DNA of 64,000 nt from Lethocerus indicus (GCA_019843655.1 JACDQD010000005.1:7467575-7531574), one strand, 5' to 3'. Positions 53,670 through 64,000 are shown, counted from the first letter of the stretch. Program-made: numbers and translations. Notes: generated by a model from the letters alone, not told the origin.

Positions 53670-54279
53670 GGTTCACTCGCACCGATAAACTAGCGCCCCC
53701 TTGAGGGTGGTGCGGGAATGCACTTAACTAAAGTTCGTTTGGTGCACTCGAAACGATAAACTAGCGCCCCTTGAGGGTGGTACGGGAATGTACTTAACTA
53801 AAGTTCGTTTGGTGCACTCGCACCGAGAAACTAGCGCCCCCTTGAGGGTGGTGCGGGAATGCACTTAACTAAAGTTCGTTTGGTACACTCGCACCGATAA
53901 ACTAGCGCCCCTTGAGGGTGGTGCGGGAATGCACTTAACTAAAGTTCGTTTGGTACACTCGCACCGAGAAACTAGCGCCCCTTGAGGGTGGTGCGGGAAT
54001 GCACTTAACTAAAGTTCGTTTGGTACACTCGCACCGATAAACTAGCGCCCCTTGAGGGTGGTGCGGGAATGCACTTAACTAAAGTTCGTTTGGTACACTC
54101 GCACCGAGAAACTAGCGCCCCCTTGAGGGTGGTGCGGGAATGCACTTAACTAAAGTTCGTTTGGTGCACTCGCACCGATAAACTAGCGCCCCTTGAGGGT
54201 GGTGCGGGAATGCACTTAACTAAAGTTCGTTTGGTGCACTCGCACCGATAAACTAGCGCCCCCTTGAGGGTGGTACGGA
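53670..54279. repeat. Minisatellite, 70/71-bp unit, nine TAGCGCC occurrences
   Basis: TAGCGCCCC recurs at 53691, 53762, 53832, 53903, 53973, 54043, 54113, 54184 and 54254. Each unit reads about CTAGCGCCCC(C)TTGAGGG, then TGGTGCGGGAATGCACTTAA and CTAAAGTTCGTTTGGTGCAC plus TCGCACCGATAAA. Copies are nearly identical, so the array is young or homogenised. The 70/71 difference is the number of C residues (4 or 5). GATAAA and GAGAAA variants largely alternate. Each unit carries a CTCF-like core on the minus strand. The array is far more GC-rich than its surroundings. Confidence 0.96.
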
Positions 54280-54879
54280 TTACTAAAAATACTTTTTTCA
54301 ATACTTTTTGCATCAACAGGAAAACTTTTATAATCGTAAATACGCAATAACAGAGGTTTCCTGTCATAACCTAATAGACAGAACCTAATAGTTGTGTGGT
54401 CAAATATATATTTGACCCATAATCCGTCATAGACAAAATCCCTCCCAAGCCAAATTAGCAAACATCCCCAAAACACAACAACAAGACACAGAGAAGAGAC
54501 AGAAACACACGAAATCTACATTAATGAAATCGAGTAATAATTAATAAAATATTAATTAATAAAATTATTTCATTTGTTTGATTTAAATCAGTTTTAAATT
54601 GTAGTAATACTTTCTTAAGCTTTATTTATACAGCATTGTGAGTCCTAAGGGCTGTTGTACTAGTACATTTATTTGTTGCAGTTTATTTTATATTTTAATT
54701 TTGAGTAGACACCTAGCATTTTTATTGCTTTATATTGTAATATAATGGCATCCATTAATATAGTATTGCATGGAGTGGAGAACTATGTTGTCATACTTCG
54801 TTACAGTCCCATTAATGAATTTGTTGTTCTTATCATATATATTATATATGTACATATTCTGACATTATATATCACAATT

Positions 54880-55140
54880 GGCCGCCCCTAGCAAGTAAAT
54901 CTATGAAATTCTCTTAACTGCAATTATATTTCTATCTCTTCATAATTTTTGTTTTTCTGAACTTACCAAACAATGTGAAACAGAGGGCTCGATTAGTGCT
55001 CTCATATTGTTGATTCCTATACTTGATGATTGTTATATATTAATATAATAATATTTTAATATACTGTGAAAACAATAAAAATAAATAAAAACCTATTTTT
55101 GGATTTTATTTCTCACTATCCTATAAATCCCAAGAACAAA
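54880..55140 (+). pseudogene. Degenerate tandem copy of the Nubp1 terminal exon and 3' UTR
   Basis: Collinear, diverged similarity to 52786-53090: CTAGCAA, TTCATAATTTT, GAACTTACCAAACAATGTGA, then AAAACAATAAAAATAA and TTTTATTTCTCAC. The splice acceptor is lost (TTTTTCTG in place of TTTGCAG), so it should be non-functional. The minisatellite lies between the two copies. Confidence 0.7.
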
Positions 55141-55473
55141 CAACAAAAATAATATAAAAAAAATTATATTCAAATAATTGAAATTACAAATCCTTAAATT
55201 AAAATTGTCGAATATATGAATTTTTGTTTTACAGGTTCAGAAAAAATTGTACACATCTCAATATTTACAGATTGACATAAAAACATTGAACAATTACGGT
55301 AGTCATTCAATAATTAGGTTATATTAGAAATGTACAATGCAAATTATATTTGGGTACACAACTGTTGTTGAGCGAATGAATGTTATACATTATCTTCTAT
55401 ATTTTATTACATTATACAGATTTTTTATAAAAACTTATTAATACAACTGTTTTTTTAAATATACTGATGAAAT

Positions 55474-57087
55474 TCAGTAGACAGGAGGTGGGCGTTGTGT
55501 TGGGAGCAGGTTGAACCTTTTCTTAATCATTATTCTCTCCTTTGAAAACGGATCACATGGTGAAAATCGTGCTGTAAAATTCAAACAAGAAATTAGTTAA
55601 AAATATTCAAATATTTTAACTACAAGGGTTCATAATGAACCCTTCAGAATGGGGTTCAGAATGGATGTTTATGAGGGTTCAGAAGAATAATAAATTAAGG
55701 AATTTTACAGATCTGAATGGTCGATTTGTTTATTCTTATTGTATGTGCTATTATCATTTAGAAGTAACAGTGTATATAATAACTGTGTTGAAAGATCTTT
55801 CACTCCATAAATGTACTCGAAAAAAGTGTTTAACACTTTTAAAAAAGTGAAGAAAACGCGTAACAACTGTCAAGAGACAGAATAACAGAAACAAAAAAAA
55901 ATAATCCATTGCAGTGATTCTATAAATGGATAGTGCAGGTTTTTCTTGAACTAACAACGCTGTTGTTACTCAATCAATCTGATTGTTCAGTAACAATGCA
56001 ATGTAATTTTATAAATACCAAGGATAATATATCAAATATTGTTTTGAACTATGAGAATATATAAAATGAAACATACCTGGGTGAGCAGACTGTGTTGGGT
56101 TTCCGTTTGGGTCCACTTTCTGTAAAAACAAAATATACTAAATTAACACATTTAAATATGTAATAACGCTAATTTGAAAATTCTAATTTTAGCACAATTT
56201 ACAAAGGCATGTTTGAACATGTTGAACAAAATTGTTAAGTTCTAAAAGTGTATAATGTATGAAGTCTGTACTCGGTCTGCTCTCGCATTAGATTATTTTA
56301 ATAGAGTCTTTATAACAGTTGAATAGGTCGTTTTAGCAGGGTTAGTGAAATTAACGGGTAATAAGTTAAATTTAAAAAGGAAAAGATTTTGCGAGGCAAA
56401 ATTATTAAAATTGTTATGTAAGTAGCTAGATATAAGTGATATATAAAAATTATTATTACATTTAATATTTTTTAACAGAAACATATCTCTCAACAAAATG
56501 ACGAATTTTCGTAAAATAAAATGAATTTTGTATCGATAAATTGTATTTATATTTTTTTGTCTTATAATCAATTTCTTCTAATTTAATGTGACATGTGGGC
56601 TACAGCGTTTAGTTTTTATCTATAGCCCAGCATCACATATTTGTATCAGTTTAAAAGAATATTTTACTTTTTTAGGCTGTTCTAAATATACACACATAAA
56701 ATCTATTCCAATTGATTTCATATAATCGCGAAAAAATCTTGGGCTATGGTCGATGTTTTCTCCAGAAGACCCTGGTAGCGAACTGGTTAATATGGTCTAC
56801 TTTATGGCCCAATCTTGTACTATAGGAAAATAATGAAAATATTACTTTGTTTTAAATATTGCTCTCGCATAATGTCTAATAACAGAAACGACGCGGATAT
56901 TAAATTTTAAAATTTTCATCAACAACAACGAGCAGAACGTGCCGGCCGGAAGATAACCTCATTGTAAACAACATGTCGGTGTGATCCCACTTATATGTTA
57001 ATTAAACATTTCAGCCAATTTCCGCTAACATACCTTCAGTGTATAAACCCGCTCGCCGGCTTCGTTCAGATAGAACATCAGAAACAT
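55474..57087 (-). CDS. Nop10: H/ACA snoRNP subunit Nop10
   Basis: Small structural subunit of H/ACA pseudouridylation complexes (and of telomerase RNP in vertebrates), binding the pseudouridine synthase. Three tiny exons on the minus strand: 57034-57087 (ATG at 57087), 56077-56119 and 55474-55571. They total 195 nt and encode 64 aa, the length of the human protein. Seen: [18 protein letters not shown], then the PTQSAHPARFSP segment and the C-terminal [19 protein letters not shown]. All borders are GT-AG and phases fit. No single exon is long enough to be obvious alone. A minus-strand AATAAA at 55403-55408 could end the mRNA. Confidence 0.96.
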
Positions 57088-57280
57088 GTTGAATTGGGGC
57101 CGTTAAAGAAGAACGATCTGAAGGAGTGAAAGTGCGAGAACCTCCTCGAGCAACAGACAACAAGAGAATGGAGACAGAGTTCGCCGAATGTGAAACTCAC
57201 ACAGTGCTACCAACCCAACGGTTATTTTTACACTAAGAAATATGCGAACATAATATTTAATATACTAATATTATATATAG

Positions 57281-57286
57281 ATATAT

Positions 57287-57333
<47 letters not shown>
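57281..57333. repeat. AT-dinucleotide microsatellite
   Basis: Imperfect then pure AT alternation upstream of the Nop10 start. Confidence 0.9.
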
Positions 57334-57337
<4 letters not shown>

Positions 57338-57544
57338 TTATATTTCCATAACTAGGAATGTGATAAAAATAGGTAACTATTGTGCAGTGAACACATTAAA
57401 TACACAATATTGTATTTTTATAGTTTTTATCGATTTTGATCAAAATTAATTGATGAAAAATTTCAAAATATTCTATTTCAACCATTTTTTATCAAATGTT
57501 TAATTTAATATGAAAGATGTGCAAAAAATCTATAAATTTTTAAT

Positions 57545-57550
<6 letters not shown>

Positions 57551-57598
<48 letters not shown>
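57551..57598. repeat. (TA)n microsatellite
   Basis: Uninterrupted TA run of about 48 bp. Confidence 0.95.
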
Positions 57599-57602
<4 letters not shown>

Positions 57603-57774
57603 CATATAAACGTATATTATTTATACATTATTATTTAACATAACTAGCATCATTTTCTACTAGTACATCAAAATGTATTATTTTCTATATTCCAATTTAT
57701 TTGATATATGGCAAATGTAAATCTTTTTGCATGTATTTTTTACTGTATTTAGAATTAAATAAAACGGGCCTTTT

Positions 57775-57941
57775 AAGGTTCAGTCAGTTGGAGAATTACT
57801 CTGCGAACCAGACCTCCAGGGCTAGATATCTGAACAGGGACATGCTTTTATATCAACCTACAAAATTGGAGATTAATTATATTTGTACAACTCTCGAGTT
57901 GGTTCCACCTGAAAGCGTTGTTTCATATGACTGCTGTGGAA
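57775..57941 (+). other. Orphan exon-like open frame
   Basis: Between Nop10 and SAE1. Acceptor-like TTTTAAG, an open frame with protein-like composition (RFSQLENYSANQTSRARYLN... ending VVSYDCCGN), then a good donor GGAAAT|GTAAGA. No partner exon and no family is recognised. It may be a fragment of a degraded gene or transposon. Confidence 0.3.
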
Positions 57942-57966
57942 ATGTAAGACTGATGGTATGAAATAT

Positions 57967-57972
57967 TTTATT
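57967..57972 (-). terminator. Possible poly(A) signal of SAE1
   Basis: Minus-strand AATAAA about 165 nt past the SAE1 stop codon. Confidence 0.5.
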
Positions 57973-58137
57973 GAAGTCATTTCTTTTACACGTTACACAC
58001 TCTTACTGATACAGTAGAAACAAATATATATATATATATTTTAAATATAAAAACCGTCGCGGCTACAAAAACAGTGCGGCTACAAAAACTGCGTCATTTT
58101 GATGAAAAGAAAAAAGTACCATCGCGGGGTTCAGGCC

Positions 58138-61100
58138 TCAGCTTCCAACGCACATTACAAGTCCGCAATTGTTCAGCGGATTGAAGAAAAACATGTTGTT
58201 GTGAGGTTGGCCTTTTTTCGATATCGCTTTAATGACTTCCTGAGCGAGAACACCGCCGACAATGGCGCAAGCGGGGCTCACTTGAGAGAACACGGCCCTG
58301 AAAATTGAAGACAAAAATAAATTTGCAACAGAAGGAAAACCCTGCCTCAACTAAGAGGAATGAATTTGGAGTTCCCCTTCAATTATAATTACTTTAACAT
58401 ATTTCAACTGATTAAAAGAGACGACCTCATAAACTCCAGGATACTTGTTAGAAAAATATTGGTCCACCAAATTTAAATCCTGGTCACAGTTCCTATTCTA
58501 AAGCTCACTTCCTTCAATACATTTGCATAGTCATTGTTCAATAAACCGAATGGCCTTTGTTACTTTCCTCTGGAAGAAAAATTTACCTGAAAATGTCATC
58601 AGATATTTTCTCTTTAGGGTAAGCGAAATTGGTAACTTCATCATCCCTCAAAGACAGTAGAACTTTCATGTCCTCTTCGACTCTGGCCGGATCTGGATCC
58701 CTTTTGTGCTCATTCCTGAATTTCATCAGCACTGCAACAAACGGTTAATATTTTATCGGTTTCAAACACAAATCGGTATAGTCAATTACATATAACTCCC
58801 TATATATTATGACGAGGGATAGTTTTCTAAATGGAACACTGACCTTTCATAACGAAATAAGATGGGTCCATCTTGGGTAGCATGTGCATATATTCTTCGG
58901 TCGAAAAATCCACTTCCAATGCGTCATCGTATGAAGGAAACTGAAGTTTATTTTTCACGGTGTTTGTGGCACTTTCCAACCTGAATTTAGAAGGCTTTCC
59001 GGGCACTGGCTTCTTTACAGGAAAACATACTTCCCTTTAATCAGTGTGCAAAAGAAAAACAGACTATTACAGAAATTGAAGTATTAATCTTGCTTCAAAA
59101 TAAAAAGAAAATAGTGTAAATATTGGTCATTAGAAATTGTACTCAGAATCTTAGAAAATATCTGCGGTTAAAATTGTTTGTTTAATCATAAGCTTGTACA
59201 TTACACAGGGCATTTGAATCCTCCAGTTTATAAATCTGATGTTCTTTGCCTTTTTATTAATGATTTCTCCAATTATGTTATTGTGTTATGCAGGTTCCAT
59301 TTTTTGTAATATGAAGAAATCAGAATCGTAATTAGATTGTGATAGAACAGGACCTTCTATAGATTATATATATCTTTAATATATATGTATCATTTATAAG
59401 ATGCATTTCTCAATGTACAATACAAGGCAAAGCTTTCAAAACTGTTACATGACATGTTAGTGTGTTGGTTGGAGAATGTAAGCGTGTTGAGTCTAAATAT
59501 ACTTTGTACATAATTTATTTGTTAAATGACCGATTGAAAAATTATACTCGTCCATAATATTATAGAAAATAATATTTTTTATATCTGGAAAATTAATATT
59601 AAGGCCATTCAACAAAACTATCATCACATAAACTTTGTTATAAGGGAAAATTTGATTTGATATACCTGTTTTGTGGTCTGCGAGGGGTTGGAATACTGTA
59701 GGTTCGTGATGTTTCTGTCTCCTCTCGCTGGTTAGGTCTTTTGCTAGCAAAAGTGAGAGGAGACAGAAACATCACGAACCTACAGGAAAATTTGATATTC
59801 TCTAAAATTACGCGTACAAATAACTTTTCTATATAAATGCTTAATGAAATTTAGTTGGGTCCAGTGGTTTAGTTCTGTCCGATAAAAAGAAACGCTTTCA
59901 ATCGAACGGCACAGTGAAGTGTTGGCGTAAAAAGCACCTACTCGACGTATTCGTGCAACTGTAAATCGGCGAACGTATAGCCGAAAAGTCCGAACACATC
60001 TCCGGTGAAAAACATGACGTTGTTCTGGCGACAGATGGCGTCTATGCGGACTATCTGAGATGTCGGCTGGCCGGTTACTATGATCACCTCCCAGGGGACG
60101 AAGAATTCGTCAGGCTTCTCAGCCGCCCTACCACTGTCGGCAGCCACAGCCACCAGAGGGTTCAGTGCCTGCGCCCGCTCCAGCGAAGCCTCCGCCCTCT
60201 GAGCCCAACACCAACAACAAATACAAGTCGTCATGCACATATCTTCCTCCCGTTTCAAACACTACTGATATAATAAATTGTCGGCGGTTTTCTTTTCATA
60301 ATTACGAATACTCCTGCATTATAAGAGTATAAGAACGGAACCGGAATAAAGAGTGAAACACTGATTCTTGTGTAAGGAAAACCGATTCCAGGTGATTGGA
60401 AGGAAAAAGTTCATAACGTGCATTAGACTTTTTTCTCTTTTATCGTTGCTTGTATAATGCGTATAGCCCGTTATGCTATACTATATAATGTCCATGTCAC
60501 ACCGGTGGATTCGGACCTATGGGTCCCAACAACACGACCCGCCTAATTAAACTTATTGTCCAACTATATTGTTAAAAAAAAACGATACTGTAATTGTAAA
60601 GATAGCGTTGTTGTTAAATTGGATAGCGTAATTTTTATTCGTGAAATTTCCCCCAGCGAATGAGCCCGGATAATTTTTTCTCCGAATTAACGGGTTCAAG
60701 TTTTAAATGGATCAACTTACGTTCTTGCCTATACTGTCAGTTGGAGCCAGAAACTGTGAATGGCAGTCCAATTGTGTAACGGGGGAGTCGTCCAACATTG
60801 TCAGAGATTTGACACCGGATAGCACGATGTTCTTCACTATTTCGGCACCAAAACCGCTCATACCGACGACAAGCACTCTGGCAGTTCTCAACCTGTTTAA
60901 ACATACAATATTTGATTTAATACACCTGTTTTGTGGTCTGCGAGGGGTTGGAATACTGTAGGTTCGTGATGCTAGACCAGTTTCGGCTGCTCGCCATCTT
61001 CAGTAGCGGTGTTAGTCACTGTCAGCACTTTGGATGTTTTTTGGGCATCCTCACTGCACTGTCACTTTCACATGTACTGGGTTTGGTATTTCGCTAGACC

Positions 61101-61649
61101 GGTTTTTGGTTGACAGTACATGTGAAAGTGACAGTGCAGTGAGGATGCCCAAAAAACATCCAAAGTGCTGACAGTGACTAACACCGCTACTGAAGATGGC
61201 GAGCAGCCGAAACCGGTCTAGCAAAAGACAAAACCAGCGAGAGGAGACAGAAACATCACGAACCTACGGTATACAATATTTGATTAACTCGTGCTTGTTA
61301 GGCCTCGGAGTGGAGGATGCGATTAAAGTTTATAAGACACTCCCGGAGTAAGCTAACCTAACCATTTTGAACCTCTTTCGGGCATTTGAAACTGAGCTTA
61401 AAACTTGAAACTTTAAGTGACCCCCCTCACAGCCTGTCATAACGCACTGACTTCTTAAACTGGAAGGCCGATGAATATTATTTCACCGGAACTTTTCGAT
61501 TTCATCGCCTGCTAATAAGGCAACATCGAACATGGGTGAAGGGCAAATATAACTCACCTTTTCTGTGATTCTATCCCCCAGAGACGAATTTGCCGGTCGT
61601 ACAACTCCTCCTCGTCCTCCGTCAGCTCCACGGTATTGTTAACAACCAT
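58138..61649 (-). CDS. Aos1: SUMO-activating enzyme subunit 1 (SAE1/Aos1)
   Basis: Non-catalytic half of the SUMO E1, pairing with UBA2 to adenylate SUMO. Six exons on the minus strand: 61558-61649, 60721-60892, 59942-60198, 58844-59034, 58587-58731 and 58138-58297. They give 1017 nt, 338 aa (human 346). Seen: ELYDRQIRLWGIESQKRL, the ThiF nucleotide-binding loop VVGMSGFGAEIVKNIVLSG, RAEASLERAQALNP, MFFTGDVFGLFGYTFADLQLHEYVE, LMKFRNEHKRDPDP, and CAIVGGVLAQEVIKAISKKGQPHNNMFFF. The variable acidic/basic linker after HEYVE is shorter than in human. Retroelement-like insertions sit in intron 1 (60918-61270, starting 26 bp before exon 2) and intron 3 (59657-59784). Confidence 0.96.
59657..59784. 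mobile_element. Small retrozyme/Penelope-like insertion, tail-to-tail palindrome
   Basis: Flanked by a 12-bp direct repeat GGAAAATTTGAT (59645-59656, 59785-59796), a target-site duplication. The inside starts with the same 40-bp leader as the element at 60918 (CCTGTTTTGTGGTCTGCGAG), followed by a palindrome whose arms contain GTAGGTTCGTGATGTTTCTG and CTCCTCTCGC and meet at GCTAGC. The arms equal the 3' tail of the larger element. No coding capacity. Confidence 0.8.
60971..61007 (-). ncRNA. Candidate minimal hammerhead ribozyme (left arm)
   Basis: Inverted copy of the same 37-nt motif, with one change in stem III (ACTGGT in place of ACCGGT), leaving a wobble pair. Core and stem I are intact. 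Confidence 0.55.
61186..61222 (+). ncRNA. Candidate minimal hammerhead ribozyme (right arm)
   Basis: Reads stem I GCTA (61186-61189), core CTGAAGA, extra T, stem II GGC-GAGCA-GCC, core GAA, self-complementary short stem III ACCGGT, cleavage nucleotide C61218, and stem I partner TAGC (61219-61222). All core positions of the hammerhead consensus (CUGANGA...GAA-A...U-H) are present. The weak point is the unpaired T before stem II and the short stems. Confidence 0.6.
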
Positions 61650-62155
61650 CGTTGAATAAGTAACAATGTGCCTCGTTGACGAAGAAACAACGAATGGAAT
61701 ACTAACAGAAAGAGAACTGGTCTTCGAAACACGATCGAAACCCCCTCAAGTGAAAATAAACACGGCCGGCTCAACAACGGCTGTTAAACACACTATTACC
61801 AACTGTTGAAATAATAATTACCTATCGCGTATATAATACAACTATTATTCATAATTTTTATTGAACATTTTTGCTTTTCTTGTTACATTAAAACACACTT
61901 TATTCGTAATATTATGTAGAAAATAACAACGAAACCTTCATTTGTACTCTTGGCAACAGTTAATGAAATTGAGCGAGCGTTACATTGGAATAATATAAAT
62001 TTACGTACGTGTAAATATAAACATGATTTTCTGTCTCCACACACCAATTTAGCGTTTCAGCTTCTCCCCATCATCAATTGCATGGTATGAAGTAGTACTC
62101 TGTGTTCGCCAAGTTCGAAATTAGGCCAAGTCAAAGTTGGACGCTGGAGGAAGAG

Positions 62156-62402
62156 ATGCAAAAAGTAATAGTATTTCAAGTCCTCAAAATAATATATTTC
62201 AGTACTGTACCTCCTTCTTATGCCCCCATATTTCTTTTAATACAACGCAAATTTCCATTTGTAAATATTATATACCACAAAAATTGTATAAGTGAAGGTC
62301 GATTTTTGTTCTTTGTTTCTGCAGGGGTCACCTACATTCAAAATGAGTAATAGGTTAAATAGCCGACCTGGGGAAACTTCACTAGAAATGGTGGATCAAC
62401 TT
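62156..62402 (+). CDS. Possible small two-exon frame, unrecognised
   Basis: ATG at 62156 begins MQK, followed by a possible donor (GTAATA at 62165). An acceptor TTTCTGCAG then leads into GSPTFKMSNRLNSRPGETSL and on to a stop at about 62402. It lies divergent from SAE1. The second part has protein-like composition but is short, the donor is poor, and no family is recognised. Confidence 0.2.
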
Positions 62403-62704
62403 AAATTGGTGTGAATATATTTTACATTTATTAAAAGACATGAAACTCAGTTATACAAAATTCAATATCAAATTAAAAACAGTATCTTTTCCTTCCAAAT
62501 TTTTCATTCATTTATATTCTATGAATTATGACTAACAAAAATACACAACTTTGTCTTAAGATCACAATATATGAAATATTTCATCGGTTTATATTTTGTA
62601 TTTATTATTACAAGATAATATAAAAATAAAACTACACCTTATTATTTAAAGTAAGTACAAACATGGTTTGTTTATTTCATTATACCTTCAGGCATATTGC
62701 CACA

Positions 62705-63805
62705 CTATAGGGCATTATGAAGTTTTCTTTTTCCATTGGTTGAGTGCAAGTCTGTAAATAAAATTTGTATAAGAAAACAATAACGTTATAACAAAAAGTG
62801 AAATAATAGAAATATTGCTTTTGTGGTATTGTGTTGATCCATATTTGATTACAATAAAACACACACACATACTAAGGGTTATAAGAAAAAGTACTAGAGT
62901 ATGGCACTGAAATCACTATAGTTATGATCATGCTCAATCCAGTCCATTACAGGACAAAATAAGTGAGATGACTTGCAAGAGGGATGGGGAAAGTTATACT
63001 CACTTTCTACTTTACACACTTCAGCTTGTGCGCCAAATTTATGAAGATTTTCTAACCAGCATAACTGAGCATCAGACAATGTGTCGTTTGGGCCTTTCAC
63101 TTCAACTATCAAGCACTAAAATGTTAAACAAAATATTATATATACACACACATATATGGTTGGAGTGTTTTAATTTTGATATAAAAATTAATTACTCATT
63201 ACTTTTGAAAAAACGACTATAAAACTACTGTAAATAATAAAGAATTTTTATTTCCCCACCTCATTTCCCAGGTAAAATTTTACATGTGATGATAAATCAC
63301 AGTGATTACACACACACACACACACACACACACATAATTAGCATTCTTGCATGAAATTAGTCAAATACATAAAACTAGTTCAATCCAAACTTGGTCAAGG
63401 GATGAATTTAAACTTTCAATTGCATGAGAATATTTAGGAATATATAGATCTTTTACTCACTGAATTTAATGAAAATACATGTAAAATTCATCCCAATGAT
63501 ACAACCAATACACGTATTAACCAATCCCATTGATGTGCACTGTGCAGTGTGTGCTTATGTGCAGATGAGTAAAACTTGTATTCACATTTGTTTTGTGCCA
63601 TGTCATTGCACCAATTTCTATAAGCAAGATAATCATTTCTTACTGTTGTTACTTCTTGAAACATTAATTACAAAAGGTGTACCCTTTTTGTATCTGGTTC
63701 CCACAATGTCAGATCGGGAAATCCGGACCGATAAACTCTGTAATCCTTCAGCAAATGCTTGGCAATTCTGGCAAAAACATCTGCACCCAAACACTCCAGG
63801 AATAC
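62705..63805 (-). CDS. Fan1: FAN1-like nuclease, C-terminal VRR-NUC exons (partial)
   Basis: FAN1 is a structure-specific nuclease acting in interstrand crosslink repair. Three exons are in the window on the minus strand: 63683-63805, 63004-63115 and 62705-62751, with the stop TAG at 62705-62707. Upstream exons lie beyond base 64000. The PD-(D/E)XK VRR-NUC signature is visible: [14 protein letters not shown] in the first exon and [16 protein letters not shown] with [17 protein letters not shown] in the second, matching the FAN1 catalytic end in order. The last exon ([15 protein letters not shown]) is phase-compatible but not conserved, so it is less certain than the other two. Confidence 0.88.
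63308..63334. repeat. (CA)n microsatellite
   Basis: About 27 bp of alternating CA in a Fan1 intron. Confidence 0.95.
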
Positions 63806-64000
63806 CTGTGTCAAAATTCAAGAATGTATATTACAGTGAAGGTGAAGCAGTTTCCTGCTTTATTTTATGTATTAAATAAATAAAATACATTAAATAACTG
63901 TGTTAATCGATAAATAATGTTAAATAGTAATCAATTGTTGATCTCATTAATCATGTTATGATAATGAAATAATATCTTGGTGTTATAGAAATACAATTGA

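Larger units (their letters stand above)
60918..61270. mobile_element. Retrozyme/Penelope-like element with inverted ribozyme arms
   Basis: Flanked by a 15-bp target duplication ATACAATATTTGATT (60903-60917, 61271-61285). Structure: leader shared with 59657-59784; a 109-bp inverted repeat (60971-61079 and 61114-61222) with a single mismatch; a 34-bp loop containing a third, partial ribozyme end (61093-61105, minus strand); then the tail GCAAAAGACAAAACCAGCG...CGAACCTAC. Each arm ends in a hammerhead-like core. No open reading frame, so it would need another element's reverse transcriptase (inference). Variable-length target duplications and inverted terminal units with hammerheads are features described for Penelope-like elements. 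Confidence 0.8.

Noticed and set aside
53670..54279. CRISPR-like array
   Set aside because: The whole 70-bp unit repeats, with no unique spacers, in a eukaryotic genome; it is a minisatellite.
54146..54476. Minus-strand frames with repeated SLSVRVHQTNFS
   Set aside because: They run through the minisatellite units and have no other support.
59493..59750. Extra SAE1 exon in the gap between 59034 and 59942
   Set aside because: The open frame there is the retrozyme-like insertion; neighbouring exons join in phase without it.

Overview
This is animal nuclear DNA, most likely from an insect (a hemipteran is possible, but the order cannot be fixed from sequence alone). Reasons: an AT-rich background with GC-richer exons; GT-AG introns inside almost every gene; conserved metazoan proteins including a tektin, FAN1, GARP subunit Vps52 and mitochondrial glycerol-3-phosphate dehydrogenase; and several transposon remnants. 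Exon models were built by hand from splice sites, reading phase and recalled family sequences. Most close into a protein of the expected length (RpS18 152 aa, Nop10 64 aa, Vps52 671 aa, Grwd1 437 aa, SAE1 338 aa, PPT2 290 aa).

Layout. 1-7.8 kb: minus-strand mitochondrial glycerol-3-phosphate dehydrogenase, whose 3' part lies outside the window. 7.8-9.1 kb: plus-strand protein C10 (C12orf57 homologue). 10.5-12.9 kb: minus-strand RpS18. 13.8-14.5 kb: intronless minus-strand VAP-family gene, head-to-head with plus-strand Vps52 (14.9-21.9 kb). 22.9-26.7 kb: PPT2-like thioesterase. 26.7-30.6 kb: no gene seen. 30.7-32.1 kb: intronless serine carboxypeptidase with a TATA box. 34.3-40.6 kb: Grwd1, with a piggyBac remnant in an intron. 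41.8-45.7 kb: minus-strand tektin, convergent with Grwd1, with a MITE in an intron. 47.4-52.3 kb (possibly to 52.9 kb): Nubp1, followed by a duplicated 3' end and a 70/71-bp minisatellite. 55.5-57.1 kb: minus-strand Nop10. 58.1-61.6 kb: minus-strand SUMO-activating enzyme subunit 1. 62.7 kb onward: 3' exons of minus-strand FAN1, continuing past the right edge.

The genes are unrelated housekeeping genes (translation, trafficking, lipid and peptide hydrolysis, Fe-S assembly, SUMO, ribosome biogenesis, DNA repair, cilia). They do not form a pathway. The most unusual content is mobile or repetitive: two insertions in SAE1 introns with 12- and 15-bp target duplications, one of which carries two inverted hammerhead-ribozyme-like cores in a 109-bp near-perfect palindrome (a Penelope/retrozyme-like element); a minisatellite whose unit contains a CTCF-like motif; a degenerate tandem copy of the Nubp1 3' end; and a TTAA-flanked MITE family with two copies here.
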